The notes: generated from the sequence alone by a model not told the origin. A DNA stretch of 34,136 nt from Gammaproteobacteria bacterium (GCA_011052215.1 DRJK01000120.1:1-34136); one strand, 5' to 3'; numbered from the stretch's first letter, positions 1-10,003 are shown. A program made the numbers and translations.

Positions 1-85
1 ATGGCCGGATCAAGACACGCAAAACATGCCATCCATGGCGGCTCGGCTGCCGCGTCCGTGCGGCAGACGGTCTTGATCCGGCCAT
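1..85. repeat. Structured palindromic element: 16-bp perfect inverted repeat (1-16 / 70-85) enclosing an inner hairpin (47-53 / 60-66)
   Basis: atggccggatcaagac ... gtcttgatccggccat are exact reverse complements; inner ctgccgc-gtccgt-gcggcag; also gccat-cc-atggc at 28-39. May extend beyond the window edge. Confidence 0.7.
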
Positions 86-162
86 ACCGATTCCATGTCC
101 TCACATTTATATGTGCTTCATAAAGTTAACGGGACCATTAACAGTGATATCAGCAGATTAAA

Positions 163-993
163 TTGAGGAATAATCTTATGGTTACCTTTAAGCCACTTTT
201 TTGCCGGATAAAATACCTTCGGGCAGTACTGATTACCCTGTTTATCTCCATGTTCATGGTGGGGCCGGTTCTGGCGGTTGAAATAACCAGCCAGGAACAG
301 GCTGAAAAACTGATAGGGGAAATCAGCAAAAGAATAGACGGGAACCGTGGTGATGCCGCACTCTTTGTTCAACGAGGGGCGGTCTATTTTAAATTACGTG
401 ATTTTGACAGTGCGGTTGAGGACTACACCCGTGCAATCAAGATCAATGATAAACTTGACCAGGCCTGGTTTGGTCGTGGCATGGCGCAGGCCCGACTGGG
501 TTACATCGATGAAGGCATTGCTGATCTGAGTGTGTTCATTAAAAGGAACCCGAACAGCTCCCTGGCCTATACCAAGCGTGGTGTGCGTTACCTGTGGAAG
601 GGCGACAAGGAAAGTGCACGCAAGGATCTGACCCGGGCCGTTGATCTGGATCCGAATAATGCCGAGGCCCATGACGACCTTGGTGTGGTTTTGGCACAGG
701 CGGGTAAATACAGAGAGGCCATCGCCCATTTTCGTCTCACCGTGAGACTGGACCCCACATACCAGAAGGGCCATCATAATCTGGCCATGGCCCTTTATGT
801 GGTTGAAAAAGATGAGCTGGCCCTGGCGCGGGTAAACATTGCACAAAAACTGGATCCTGATGCACGTAATACCCTGCTACTGAAAAGCGAGATACTCAAT
901 GCAATGGGGCGAGTGGCGGAGGCCGGCAAACTGAAGGACGAGGCGATGTTCCTGCAGGAAGGGAACTGGTCGGAGCGTGCACCGATAGAATAA
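163..993 (+). CDS. TPR-repeat protein with N-terminal signal/anchor
   Basis: Repeated TPR-like units (AWFGRGMAQARLGYIDEGIADLSVFIKRNPNSSLAYTKRG; AEAHDDLGVVLAQAGKYREAIAHFRLTVRLDP) after a hydrophobic N-terminus. Confidence 0.85.
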   Translation: MRNNLMVTFKPLFCRIKYLRAVLITLFISMFMVGPVLAVEITSQEQAEKLIGEISKRIDGNRGDAALFVQRGAVYFKLRDFDSAVEDYTRAIKINDKLDQAWFGRGMAQARLGYIDEGIADLSVFIKRNPNSSLAYTKRGVRYLWKGDKESARKDLTRAVDLDPNNAEAHDDLGVVLAQAGKYREAIAHFRLTVRLDPTYQKGHHNLAMALYVVEKDELALARVNIAQKLDPDARNTLLLKSEILNAMGRVAEAGKLKDEAMFLQEGNWSERAPIE

Positions 994-1093
994 CCCGTGG
1001 CGGGTTGTGTTTTATAAAGGCCTTGCGCCCTCCGCTTCTTTGCGTTGTAAAAATCGAATATCAGCTTTCCCGTATTATTCCAGAAAAAATTAT

Positions 1094-1705
1094 TCAGTGC
1101 ATGGACTCGATCAGTACGGCATTGTTATGCCGGTAGGTGTCTTCAATAGTGATAAACCGGCCCCCTGATTTTTGTGCGGTCGGTTGTATGAGGTTGGGCT
1201 GACTGACCTCGGCACTGGCGCGCCAGACAAGTTCGGTGCAATACATGACATTGCTGCTGTCCAGATCAAACCGTGTGTCAAAGGCAATGTGCTGGTGGGC
1301 ATAACGGCTTGCTGTCCGAGCCAGTTTATTCTGTTGCTGTCTGTCCAGTTTCAGGCGGTACACGGCCCAGTCACTGACATCGCCGAGGAAATCAGACAGG
1401 GGTTCCCTGACAACCCCGTTGTACCCCTTATCATCATCCTGGATAGAGTGAACGACATAGGCCTTCCGGTTTTTCATTACGGCTATTCCGACATGTGAAA
1501 AGCGTCTGTCGGATATCGAGAAACTGGCGGCGATATCCGACATCATTCCCTTGCCTCTGCGCAATATCAGGTCACCGTTCTGCACCCCCGTCAGCCGGAG
1601 TGACTGGCCGACAGCCTGCGCCTGTCCTGAAAGAGCCAGGGTAGAGGCAAGCAGCCAGGCCAGCCTGACCAGAGAATTTATTTTTTTTCCTCGTGTACCT
1701 TCCAC
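1094..1705 (-). CDS. YiiX/YebB-like permuted NlpC/P60-papain-like cysteine hydrolase
   Basis: Signal peptide then LTGVQNGDLILRRG, FSHVGIAV, YCTELVW pattern (His and Cys of permuted NlpC/P60 fold). Confidence 0.7.
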   Translation of the reverse strand: MEGTRGKKINSLVRLAWLLASTLALSGQAQAVGQSLRLTGVQNGDLILRRGKGMMSDIAASFSISDRRFSHVGIAVMKNRKAYVVHSIQDDDKGYNGVVREPLSDFLGDVSDWAVYRLKLDRQQQNKLARTASRYAHQHIAFDTRFDLDSSNVMYCTELVWRASAEVSQPNLIQPTAQKSGGRFITIEDTYRHNNAVLIESMH

Positions 1706-2052
1706 TTGCCCTTTTCCTCGATCAGGTGCATGGTCTGGACCTGACCACCCTCTTTATTACGGAATTCGACGGTGGCCTTATCACCCTCAATTTTTTCATT
1801 TAGAAGAATGAATGAATAATTTTCATTCTTTTTCATTTTTGCACCCATCGGAGCACCCATTTTCCCCATCATCTCGATCAGTTGCCCGGTCTGTTCAGAG
1901 GCATATTGTCTGGCCTCGTTAAATTCGGCCTTTGATAAGTGTGTCATAAATTTTTTGGCGACCTCACCGGGACTGGCGGGGCTACAGGCGGCAACAAGGC
2001 CGGTAAAAATAAACAAGATGAGTACGCGAATGATATGACTGGGTTGTTTCAT
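1678..2052 (-). CDS. Small lipoprotein, DUF4878-like
   Basis: Lipobox-like LVAACS, then SPGEVAKKFMTHLSKAEFNEARQYAS...GKWKVHEEKK; overlaps the start of the downstream hydrolase by 28 bp. Confidence 0.65.
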   Translation of the reverse strand: MKQPSHIIRVLILFIFTGLVAACSPASPGEVAKKFMTHLSKAEFNEARQYASEQTGQLIEMMGKMGAPMGAKMKKNENYSFILLNEKIEGDKATVEFRNKEGGQVQTMHLIEEKGKWKVHEEKK

Positions 2053-2233
2053 TATTTTTCCTTTGGCTGATAGCAGAATACAGATCCATTCTAGACCAGG
2101 AAGTGTTGGCAGGCACTAATTTGCGGGCGAATGTTAATTATGGGCTAACAAAGTTACACATAATAAATAATCTAAATTGTTTTGCAATTTGTGCCGATAA
2201 CCATTTGTGTCACTCTGCATGTGAATCAGAAAA

Positions 2234-3406
2234 ATGCTAGCGAATGAAAAACAACCAGACCTGGAGTCCAGAATCCAGTATCTGGAGGAAAAGAACAGGG
2301 GACTTGTTGAAAGGGTCAGGTTGCTTTCTGTCAATAATCGTGAGCAGTCTTCGCTGATCAATACATTGATGGAAAATGTTCCTTTTGGTGTAATGATTAT
2401 TGATGCAAATCAAAAAATCATCCAGATAAATAAATCAGCGGAAACCGTTCTGGGTATTAATCGTGTGACCGCCATTGGCCACGGTTGCGGTGAGTTTTTC
2501 GGGTGTCATGAGCAGTATGAGGCCTGCCCTGTTTTTGATCGTGGCGAGCCTGTTCTCGTTGACGAAATAACCTGTAATGATATCAAGCTGATGAGGAGTG
2601 CTGTCGTGGCATCATACAGGGATGAGAAAGTCCTGATTGTTACGTTTATTGATATCACAGAAATTGACAGGGCACGTGAGGCAATCATAGCTGCATCCCG
2701 CGCAAAGGATGATTTTCTGTCAAAAATAAGTCATGAACTGCGCACACCACTCAACGCCATTATCGGTTTCTCGGATATATTAAGGTCCGACAGGCAGCTC
2801 CTGAATAGTGATGAGATGCTCGAGATGCTCGAGATGATCAGCGATTCAGGGATGGAGCTGCTGGATATCATCAATACAGTACTGGATCTTTCGCGGATCA
2901 AGTCGCAGGCAGTTAAATTGCTGGAGGGTGAATTTGATATTAATCAACTTGTCGACAACCTGACCAGGAAGGTCCGGCCTTTGATGGAAAAAAACAGCAA
3001 CACCTTCATAACGAATTGTCCCGAGGGGTTTGGCAGCATGAACGGGGACAGCCCGCATCTTTCGCAGGTCCTGTTTAATATCCTGGGGAATGCGGCCAAG
3101 TTCACCCAGAACGGAACGGTGACCCTCGATGTGGGTTCTCAAGAGGATGGAAATCTGCGATGGATTGTTTTTTCAGTAAAGGATAGCGGTATCGGTATGG
3201 AGCCCGGAGAGGTGTCCAGGGTTTTTAATGGATTTGAGCAGGCAGATAATTCGAGTAGCCGGGGTTATGCGGGTTTGGGTGTAGGGCTGACCATCGCCTT
3301 GCAGCTTGTCGATATGATGGGTGGTGGTATTGATGTCGAGAGCAGGAAAGGTGAGGGATCCCTGTTTACCGTCAGGGTGCCGGCCAGGAGTCCGGCAGAC
3401 GCCTAG
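2234..3406 (+). CDS. PAS-domain sensor histidine kinase
   Basis: PAS (LMENVPFGVMIIDANQKIIQINKSAE), H-box SHELRTPLNAIIGFSDIL, N-box QVLFNILGNAAKFT, G boxes DSGIGM and GLGVGLTIA. No receiver domain. Confidence 0.9.
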   Translation: MLANEKQPDLESRIQYLEEKNRGLVERVRLLSVNNREQSSLINTLMENVPFGVMIIDANQKIIQINKSAETVLGINRVTAIGHGCGEFFGCHEQYEACPVFDRGEPVLVDEITCNDIKLMRSAVVASYRDEKVLIVTFIDITEIDRAREAIIAASRAKDDFLSKISHELRTPLNAIIGFSDILRSDRQLLNSDEMLEMLEMISDSGMELLDIINTVLDLSRIKSQAVKLLEGEFDINQLVDNLTRKVRPLMEKNSNTFITNCPEGFGSMNGDSPHLSQVLFNILGNAAKFTQNGTVTLDVGSQEDGNLRWIVFSVKDSGIGMEPGEVSRVFNGFEQADNSSSRGYAGLGVGLTIALQLVDMMGGGIDVESRKGEGSLFTVRVPARSPADA

Positions 3407-3738
3407 AACGTTATAACCTTGTCTGCCTCCATGGTGATGTCGTACAGGTTTTGCATTGAGCCCATTTCACAATTCAGATCTTCTCGCAGAAAGGGCATTT
3501 CATCTTCCCTGAGTTCACAACACAGATCGCAGCCGACAAGTTTGCCACCATATTCCTCGTAATAATCCAGTTGCTCTCGTATATTGTATTTAATTGAATC
3601 CAGCGACAGGCATTCCACACCTTTGCCTAACAGAAAAATGCTGACGGTTTTATCGTAGCCCAGCGCGGTATTGCCCAGCCTGAATGCGTTCCACACCACC
3701 TCGGGGTCGTTGGAATAGATAATGATAGCCAGGTTCAT
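3403..3738 (-). CDS. DsrE-family protein
   Basis: NLAIIIYSNDPEVVWNAFRLGNTAL...VSIFLLGKGVECL...GCDLCCELRE; DsrE-like size and pattern. Confidence 0.7.
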   Translation of the reverse strand: MNLAIIIYSNDPEVVWNAFRLGNTALGYDKTVSIFLLGKGVECLSLDSIKYNIREQLDYYEEYGGKLVGCDLCCELREDEMPFLREDLNCEMGSMQNLYDITMEADKVITF

Positions 3739-3847
3739 TTTTTAATAATGGAGTAAGGGCTATGTTTGTCAAGCCCTGCTTGTAATGGATGAGGTTGCAG
3801 CGGGGAAAATAACAGGCACCGGTTTTCAGGTTGCCCGTATCCGGATG

Positions 3848-5008
3848 TTATTGTTTGCGGTTGAAACTTAACCATGATAGCAGGCGTACTACTTTTGCCC
3901 AGCACCATTCCTTGAACCGGCTCACCCAGGGTCGTTTGTGCCAGTCGGCGGCCAGGATTTCCCTGCTGCTGGAGAAGTCTGTTTCAAACAGTTGTTGCAC
4001 CTGGCAGGCAAAACCGGGGTCATCGACCTCCTGGTTGGCCTCCAGATTCCACCTGAAATTCCAGCGGTCAACATTGCTTGAACCGATGCTGGTCCATTGG
4101 TCACATAACAGTATTTTAATATGTGTAAAGCGGGGTTGATATTCATATACACGCACGCCACGGCGCAGTAAGCGGGAATAGAAATGTCTGCCCATGTGCC
4201 TTACCCAGGGGTGGTCGCTGTGTGGTCCCGGCAACAGTATTCTGACATCAATGCCCGAATGTGCCTGTCTGGACAGCGCCTTCAGGAGTTTGCGCGAGGG
4301 TACAAAATAGGCGGTGGCCAGCCAGACCCGCGACTGTGCCCCCCTTATCCTGTTGACAAAAGAACGGATGATTTCGGAGTGGGTAAAAGACCTGCTTTCC
4401 ACTACCAGGCCGGGTTGTGGTGACGCCAGTTTCGGTAACGGGGCAGATTTGTATCTTTCAATCCGGCTGGTTGTGCAGCGTTTCCAGAAATCTTCAAACA
4501 GGGTTTGCCAGTCAGCGACACAGGCACCGGTAATATGGATAACGGCCTCATGCCAGTAATAGTGCGGATGGCTGGCCCGGTCAAAGTCATCCGTGATACC
4601 CATTCCTCCGGTATAGGCCGTCATACCATCGATCAGCAGTAGTTTGCGATGGTCACGAAACAGGTTGCGCCGCAGCCGGCCATATTGCAACGGGTTATAA
4701 AAATGAATGGAAATGCCGGCGTCCTGCAAGCGGACCCTGTCTGAATTCTCCAGACCCAGCGAGCCAAAGGCATCCAGGAGGACATGGATATTGACGCCCC
4801 TGTGGCTGGCCGCCATCAAAGCGTCAATAAAACGACTGGCAACCACCCCGGATTCGAACAGGTACATCTCCAGGTAAATGCAGGTTTTGGCCTGTTCAAT
4901 GGCACCCAGCATGTCGGCATAAAAAACGTCACCATCGACAAGCAGGGTGAAGTGATTATTTTCACGCCACGGAAACCGGTATTTTTTCAGTGCCCTATTT
5001 TGATTCAT
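3848..5008 (-). CDS. Phospholipase D family protein, cardiolipin synthase-like
   Basis: Two HKD-type motifs: HRKLLLIDGMTAYTGG and HIKILLCDQWTSIGSSNVD. Confidence 0.85.
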   Translation of the reverse strand: MNQNRALKKYRFPWRENNHFTLLVDGDVFYADMLGAIEQAKTCIYLEMYLFESGVVASRFIDALMAASHRGVNIHVLLDAFGSLGLENSDRVRLQDAGISIHFYNPLQYGRLRRNLFRDHRKLLLIDGMTAYTGGMGITDDFDRASHPHYYWHEAVIHITGACVADWQTLFEDFWKRCTTSRIERYKSAPLPKLASPQPGLVVESRSFTHSEIIRSFVNRIRGAQSRVWLATAYFVPSRKLLKALSRQAHSGIDVRILLPGPHSDHPWVRHMGRHFYSRLLRRGVRVYEYQPRFTHIKILLCDQWTSIGSSNVDRWNFRWNLEANQEVDDPGFACQVQQLFETDFSSSREILAADWHKRPWVSRFKEWCWAKVVRLLSWLSFNRKQ

Positions 5009-5175
5009 GCAAAGAACTTGTCCACATCAGCAATTCTCTCTTGTATTTGCTATATTTACATGATTCCAAAGCTCTTTTTTACAGCTTAGGTGATATTCAG
5101 GTGTAATAGTTGTAATTTATGACTCTTTTTCATAGTCTTTCAAGTACGGAGCCAGGAATGGTCCGCATGTTTTAT

Positions 5176-5200
5176 CAGGGTATGCTTTATGCATACCCTG
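5176..5200. other. Hairpin (10-bp perfect stem, TTTAT loop) upstream of glgP
   Basis: cagggtatgc-tttat-gcataccctg; no T tract follows. Confidence 0.55.
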
Positions 5201-5273
5201 TGTCATTACTGTTCGGGTCGATCTGCGGATGGGTGGCCTTGTTAAAAAACAATAAACAGCATGGATAATATTT

Positions 5274-7826
5274 ATGGGAATTACGCGCTACAGTCTTGAG
5301 GTACAGGCAGTTATCCCCAGGGAACTGGTCCGCCTCAGCGAATTGTCTGAGGATTTGTATTACAGCTGGGACCGCCATGTGCGCAGCCTGTTTCACAGGC
5401 TTGACCGGGATTTATGGGATTCGAGTGGCCACAACCCCAAGGTGTTCCTGCGCAGAATTTCACAATCCATACTCGATGATGCCGTACTCGATACCGTTTA
5501 CATGGATGAGTACAACCGTATCCTGGCCATGTACGATAGCTACAAAAATAAAAACACACATAAACAAATCGAAGGGCTTTTTGATAATGACGACCTGGTC
5601 GCCTACTTCAGTGCGGAATTTGGCGTTCATGAGAGCCTGCCTATTTATTCCGGTGGCCTGGGCATACTGGCCGGCGATCATTGCAAGGCCGTCAGTGATC
5701 TGGGTATTCCATTTGTTGCGGTCGGCCTGCTGTATCGGCAGGGATACTTTATGCAGACCATCGATGTGCATGGTAACCAGGTTTCACACTATCAACAGAC
5801 CGATTTTAATGACCTTGCAATAAGGCCTGCAACCAATGCCCGTGGTGAAGAGCTGCATGTGACAATTTCATTGCCTGGCAGGGAGCTGACGTTACGCGTC
5901 TGGCTGGCCCGCCTGGGGCACATCAAGCTCGTATTGCTGGACTGTGATGTGTCAGTGAATACGGACGAGGACCGTTTTATTACCCATCAGCTTTATGGTG
6001 GTGACCTGCATACCCGTATCCAGCAGGAAATGGTACTGGGCCTGGGTGGCGTCAGGGCATTGCGGGCCATGGGGCTGGCGCCCAATGTCTGGCACATCAA
6101 TGAAGGACATTCGGCCTTCCAGATCCTTGAGCGTTGTCATGAGCTTGTGCAGGCCGGGATGGACTTCAAATCAGCACTGGAACTGGTGGCCTCCGGCACG
6201 GTGTTTACAACCCACACCCCGGTTGCGGCAGGGCACGATATTTTTGACCATGACATGATGGACACTTATATGGGTGAGTACGTCAAAGGCCTGGGAATCA
6301 AGATGAAACAACTGTTGGCACTGGGCAGCTCGCCGGCTAGCCGCGGTGGCTTTAACATGACAGCCCTGGCGTTGCGTGGTTCACGTTTCCATAATGGTGT
6401 CAGTCGCATACACGGCGAGGTGGCATCGAGGAATGAGGCCTATATCTGGCCCCAGATTCCACACGAGGAAAACCCGATTTCCTATGTGACCAACGGTGTG
6501 CATGTACAGACTTTCCTGGCGCGCGAATGGACCAGCCTGTTTGATATGCGGTTCCGTGAATGGCGCAATGAATTACTGAATGAGTCTTACTGGGAATGTA
6601 TCGATGAAATACCCGACCACAGGGTATGGAGTCTGCAACAGTCGCTGAAAACCGAACTGATCAAGGATGTTCATGATCGTGTGTTATTGCAGCACAGAAG
6701 AAATGGTTGCAGTGAGGCCCTGCTCAGGCGTATATGCCAGCATATCAGTGAGCCGGAAAAAGACATGCTGGTACTGGGTTTTGCCAGGCGGTTTGCAACC
6801 TACAAACGCGCAACCCTGATTTTTTCAAACCCCGACCGCCTGAACCGGCTACTGAACGATCCGAAGCGCCCGGTTTTGCTTATTTTTGCCGGCAAGGCCC
6901 ACCCCAGTGATTTACCCGGCCAGCAGTTGATCCGCCAGATACACGAATATTCAATGATGCCGCAATACCAGGGCAAGATCATCCTGCTGGAAGGTTATGA
7001 CATGGCATTGGCCAGAAAACTGGTTACCGGTGTGGATGTCTGGCTGAACAACCCGGAATACCCGCTTGAAGCCAGTGGTACGTCGGGTGAAAAGGCGGGC
7101 ATCAACGGTGTGTTGAATCTCAGTGTGCTCGATGGCTGGTGGGGTGAAGGTTTTAACAGTGATAATGGCTGGGGTATTTCAGCACACGGGCCGGAGTTTG
7201 ATGCCGACTACCGTAACCACGAAGAGGCATCGGATTTAATGGATATCCTCGAGAAAGAGGTGATCCCGCTATACTTCAACCGCGACAGCCAGGGGTACTC
7301 CAGTGAATGGGTCAGGATGTCCAAGGCGTCAATGAAATCAATCATCCCGCAGTTTAATGCACAACGCATGGTGAGAGACTATGTCAAAAAATTCTACGTC
7401 CAGGCAAAGGAAAAATCAGCGCGAATGTTTTTTGATAACGCAGCCCCCGCACAACAACTCGCTGAATGGAAAAGCAAGATCCTGTCCTGCTGGGCCGGTG
7501 TTGTTATCAAACGGCTGGATGAGGTGAAAAAAGAGATTATCTTTGATGAGGATTTGTCGGTCAGGGTCGGCGTGTTCCTCAACGGCCTGTCGCCCGAAGA
7601 TGTAGTTGTGGAATGTCTGGTGGGTACAGAGGAAAATGGCAGTGGATTCAACATGCATGATTCCTTTCGCTTCACGGATGGAGGTGACGGGGAAAATGGC
7701 GAACGTATTTTCTCCCTTGAAATGAAGCCCAGCCTGTCCGGGTTGCAATTTTACAAGATACGGGTTTTCCCCTACCACTCATTACAGGTACATCCTTTTG
7801 AAACGGGCTGTATGATCTGGCTCTAG
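5274..7826 (+). CDS. glgP: Alpha-glucan (glycogen/starch) phosphorylase
   Basis: VAYFSAEFGVHESLPIYSGGLGILAGDH, FTTHTPVAAGHDIF, EASGTSGEKAGINGVLNLSVLDGWWGEGF. Confidence 0.92.
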   Translation: MGITRYSLEVQAVIPRELVRLSELSEDLYYSWDRHVRSLFHRLDRDLWDSSGHNPKVFLRRISQSILDDAVLDTVYMDEYNRILAMYDSYKNKNTHKQIEGLFDNDDLVAYFSAEFGVHESLPIYSGGLGILAGDHCKAVSDLGIPFVAVGLLYRQGYFMQTIDVHGNQVSHYQQTDFNDLAIRPATNARGEELHVTISLPGRELTLRVWLARLGHIKLVLLDCDVSVNTDEDRFITHQLYGGDLHTRIQQEMVLGLGGVRALRAMGLAPNVWHINEGHSAFQILERCHELVQAGMDFKSALELVASGTVFTTHTPVAAGHDIFDHDMMDTYMGEYVKGLGIKMKQLLALGSSPASRGGFNMTALALRGSRFHNGVSRIHGEVASRNEAYIWPQIPHEENPISYVTNGVHVQTFLAREWTSLFDMRFREWRNELLNESYWECIDEIPDHRVWSLQQSLKTELIKDVHDRVLLQHRRNGCSEALLRRICQHISEPEKDMLVLGFARRFATYKRATLIFSNPDRLNRLLNDPKRPVLLIFAGKAHPSDLPGQQLIRQIHEYSMMPQYQGKIILLEGYDMALARKLVTGVDVWLNNPEYPLEASGTSGEKAGINGVLNLSVLDGWWGEGFNSDNGWGISAHGPEFDADYRNHEEASDLMDILEKEVIPLYFNRDSQGYSSEWVRMSKASMKSIIPQFNAQRMVRDYVKKFYVQAKEKSARMFFDNAAPAQQLAEWKSKILSCWAGVVIKRLDEVKKEIIFDEDLSVRVGVFLNGLSPEDVVVECLVGTEENGSGFNMHDSFRFTDGGDGENGERIFSLEMKPSLSGLQFYKIRVFPYHSLQVHPFETGCMIWL

Positions 7827-7853
7827 CCCGATCATCACAAAAAGGAAATTATT

Positions 7854-8651
7854 TTGAAGTTCGATAAAGCCCTGTTTGTCTGGAATGCAGACCCGATCCT
7901 GTTTAGTGCAGGCCCGGTTACTGTTCACTGGTACGGTGTATTGTTTGCCGCTGCCTTTCTGGTTGGCCTGCAAATCATGCGTTGGATATATGACCGCGAA
8001 CAACGCAAACCGGAAGAACTGGACAGCCTGTTTATCTATATCCTGGCAGGTACCATCATCGGTGCGCGCCTGGGACATGTTTTTTTCTATGACCCCGCAT
8101 ACTATCTTGCCAATCCACTGGATATCTTCAAGATCTGGAAGGGTGGGCTGGCAAGCCATGGTGGCGCTGTGGGCATCCTCATTGCGGTTTATCTATACTC
8201 GCGTAAAAACGGCCACCCGTCATGGCTCTGGATACTGGACAGGTTTTGCATGACGGCCGCACTGGGCGGGGCCATGATCAGGATAGGTAACTTCTTTAAC
8301 TCGGAAATTATCGGTACGCCTGTTAATGGTGGCATTGTCTTTGAACGTTTCGACAGTCTCCCCAGGCATCCGGTGCAGTTGTATGAGTCATTTACCTACC
8401 TGCTTATCTTTATTGTGATGCTGGTGATTTACCAGCGTTTCTGGAAGACATTGCGTGACGGAAAGTTGTTCGGGGTGTTCCTCGTCATGTCATTTTCGGC
8501 ACGGTTTTTTCTCGAGTTTTTCAAGGTGCGTCAGGCGAGCTATGCACAGGGTATGGATCTCAGCGTGGGTCAATGGTTGAGTATCCCGTTTGTGATATTT
8601 GGTCTGATACTGATAGTGAGGGGCCATAAGGAAAAAACAGATCTTTCCTGA
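7854..8651 (+). CDS. lgt: Prolipoprotein diacylglyceryl transferase (TTG start)
   Basis: KGGLASHGGAVGILIAVYLYSRK, MIRIGNFFNSEIIGTP, HPVQLYES. Confidence 0.93.
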   Translation: MKFDKALFVWNADPILFSAGPVTVHWYGVLFAAAFLVGLQIMRWIYDREQRKPEELDSLFIYILAGTIIGARLGHVFFYDPAYYLANPLDIFKIWKGGLASHGGAVGILIAVYLYSRKNGHPSWLWILDRFCMTAALGGAMIRIGNFFNSEIIGTPVNGGIVFERFDSLPRHPVQLYESFTYLLIFIVMLVIYQRFWKTLRDGKLFGVFLVMSFSARFFLEFFKVRQASYAQGMDLSVGQWLSIPFVIFGLILIVRGHKEKTDLS

Positions 8652-8717
8652 GGGTGTTTCCGGGGCATCCGGCTGACTCGTATAACCAGGAAGATTCCAG
8701 TCAATGTATGCCGGCAT

Positions 8718-8745
8718 AAAAAACCCGACCGATAATTCGGCCGGG
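8718..8745 (-). terminator. Rho-independent terminator of the porin gene
   Basis: Minus strand cccggccga-attа-style stem pairing with tcggtcggg (one G-U), followed by tttttt; 28 bp beyond the porin stop. Confidence 0.7.
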
Positions 8746-8772
8746 TCAGAAGATCAGACATGATTGTTATAA

Positions 8773-9891
8773 TTAGAATACGTACTGAGTCTGCAGGAAT
8801 ACCTCTTTTTCATCAGCACCACTGACACCCTTGAGGTTTTTACCCACACGATAGGTGAGCTGTATCTTGATATCCTGTTTTTTAAGGAACCAGTTGGCAC
8901 CGATGGAAGTTCGGTTCCACTTGGTCGCGTAGTTGTCGGCATCCTGTGACTGGTAACCGGCAACGATTTCCAGGGTGCTGGGTACGACCATGTAGCCACC
9001 CTTGACCATGTAATTGGTGAGCTTGGTGGAGCCATTCTTGTACAGGCCGCTGGTGAGCGTAGTGTCGATCAAATCGGATGAGAAGTTGTTGTATTCTGCA
9101 TCGACCGACAGGCCAGCGTTGCGGTAGGCACCACTGATTTCAAACCCGGTCACTTTGTCAACGTCGGCGCCGCCTGGCGGTGTAATATCCTTGTCATTAT
9201 TCCAGGTGAAGGCAGCTATACCGATGGTGGCCTTTTGTTTGCGGTGGAAGTCACCCTGTGACATTTTCAGGTAACCGAAAGGGTGGAAATCGACTCGTCC
9301 ACCCACCATGATACCTTCATTATATGTGGTCTTGTTGACGACCGAGCCAAAGTCAATCTTGGACGCATCAGATTTGATGGCACCCATGGCAGCGGATGCA
9401 CGCCAGCTTATTTTCTTGTCGGCGGTCTTGCCCTTCAGGTGAACACCGGCCTGACGATCCGGTGTGCCATAGTTGTGATCACCGTTAAAGGTTCGTTCCA
9501 CAAACTGCTGGTGTTTGGATGAAGTGAGGAATTCACGTGAGAAGGGGAAGTTGTAGTTACCGACGATGATCTTCACGCCCTCAAAGCCCTTGTATTCCAT
9601 GTATGCGTCCTTGACGGAGACCTTGGCCTTGCCCATGTCCCACTGGAACTTGCCTTTCCAGTCCTTGTGAATGCTACCTTCAATGTAAGGTCGAAAGCGG
9701 CGGAAGAACAGGTTATCGGTACTGCTTCCGGTATCCGGTTTTTTCTGGTGGTATTGTAACTGGATACGGCCACCCAGTTTCAGGTATTTGTCCCCTTTCT
9801 TGTATTTGACGCCGCCGGCAGTAGCCGTTATGGCGTAGTTGCTGGCAGCCAGGGCTGTGATTATCGCAAGCGTAATGGTTTTTTTATTCAT
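8773..9891 (-). CDS. Phosphate-selective porin O/P (OprP/OprO)-type outer membrane porin
   Basis: Start moved to MNKKTITLAIITALAASNYAITATA (signal peptide) rather than ORF start 10035; KGDKYLKLGGRIQLQYH, FFRRFRPYIEGSIHKDWKGKFQWDMGKAKVSVKDAYMEYKGF, ends in VF. Confidence 0.82.
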   Translation of the reverse strand: MNKKTITLAIITALAASNYAITATAGGVKYKKGDKYLKLGGRIQLQYHQKKPDTGSSTDNLFFRRFRPYIEGSIHKDWKGKFQWDMGKAKVSVKDAYMEYKGFEGVKIIVGNYNFPFSREFLTSSKHQQFVERTFNGDHNYGTPDRQAGVHLKGKTADKKISWRASAAMGAIKSDASKIDFGSVVNKTTYNEGIMVGGRVDFHPFGYLKMSQGDFHRKQKATIGIAAFTWNNDKDITPPGGADVDKVTGFEISGAYRNAGLSVDAEYNNFSSDLIDTTLTSGLYKNGSTKLTNYMVKGGYMVVPSTLEIVAGYQSQDADNYATKWNRTSIGANWFLKKQDIKIQLTYRVGKNLKGVSGADEKEVFLQTQYVF

Positions 9892-9985
9892 GGCAGACTC
9901 TCCAGGTATGATAAATACGGAACTTTCCCGGTCATGTTGTTTTGTTCCTGCCGGGAAAACGAGGTCACGAGTATGAAGAGGGGTG

Positions 9986-10003
9986 ATGACAGAAAAGTGT
10001 AAG
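9986..10003 (-). promoter_or_regulatory. Candidate Pho box upstream of the porin
   Basis: Minus strand CTTACAC-TTTT-CTGTCAT: second half exact CTGTCAT, first half ~5/7, 11-bp repeat spacing. Confidence 0.35.

Noticed and set aside
394-846. Long antisense ORF opposite the TPR gene
   Set aside because: Lies fully inside a well-supported CDS; no recognisable domain. The same applies to most nested ORFs in the track (e.g. 5296-5823, 13582-14082, 16399-16824, 24957-25394).
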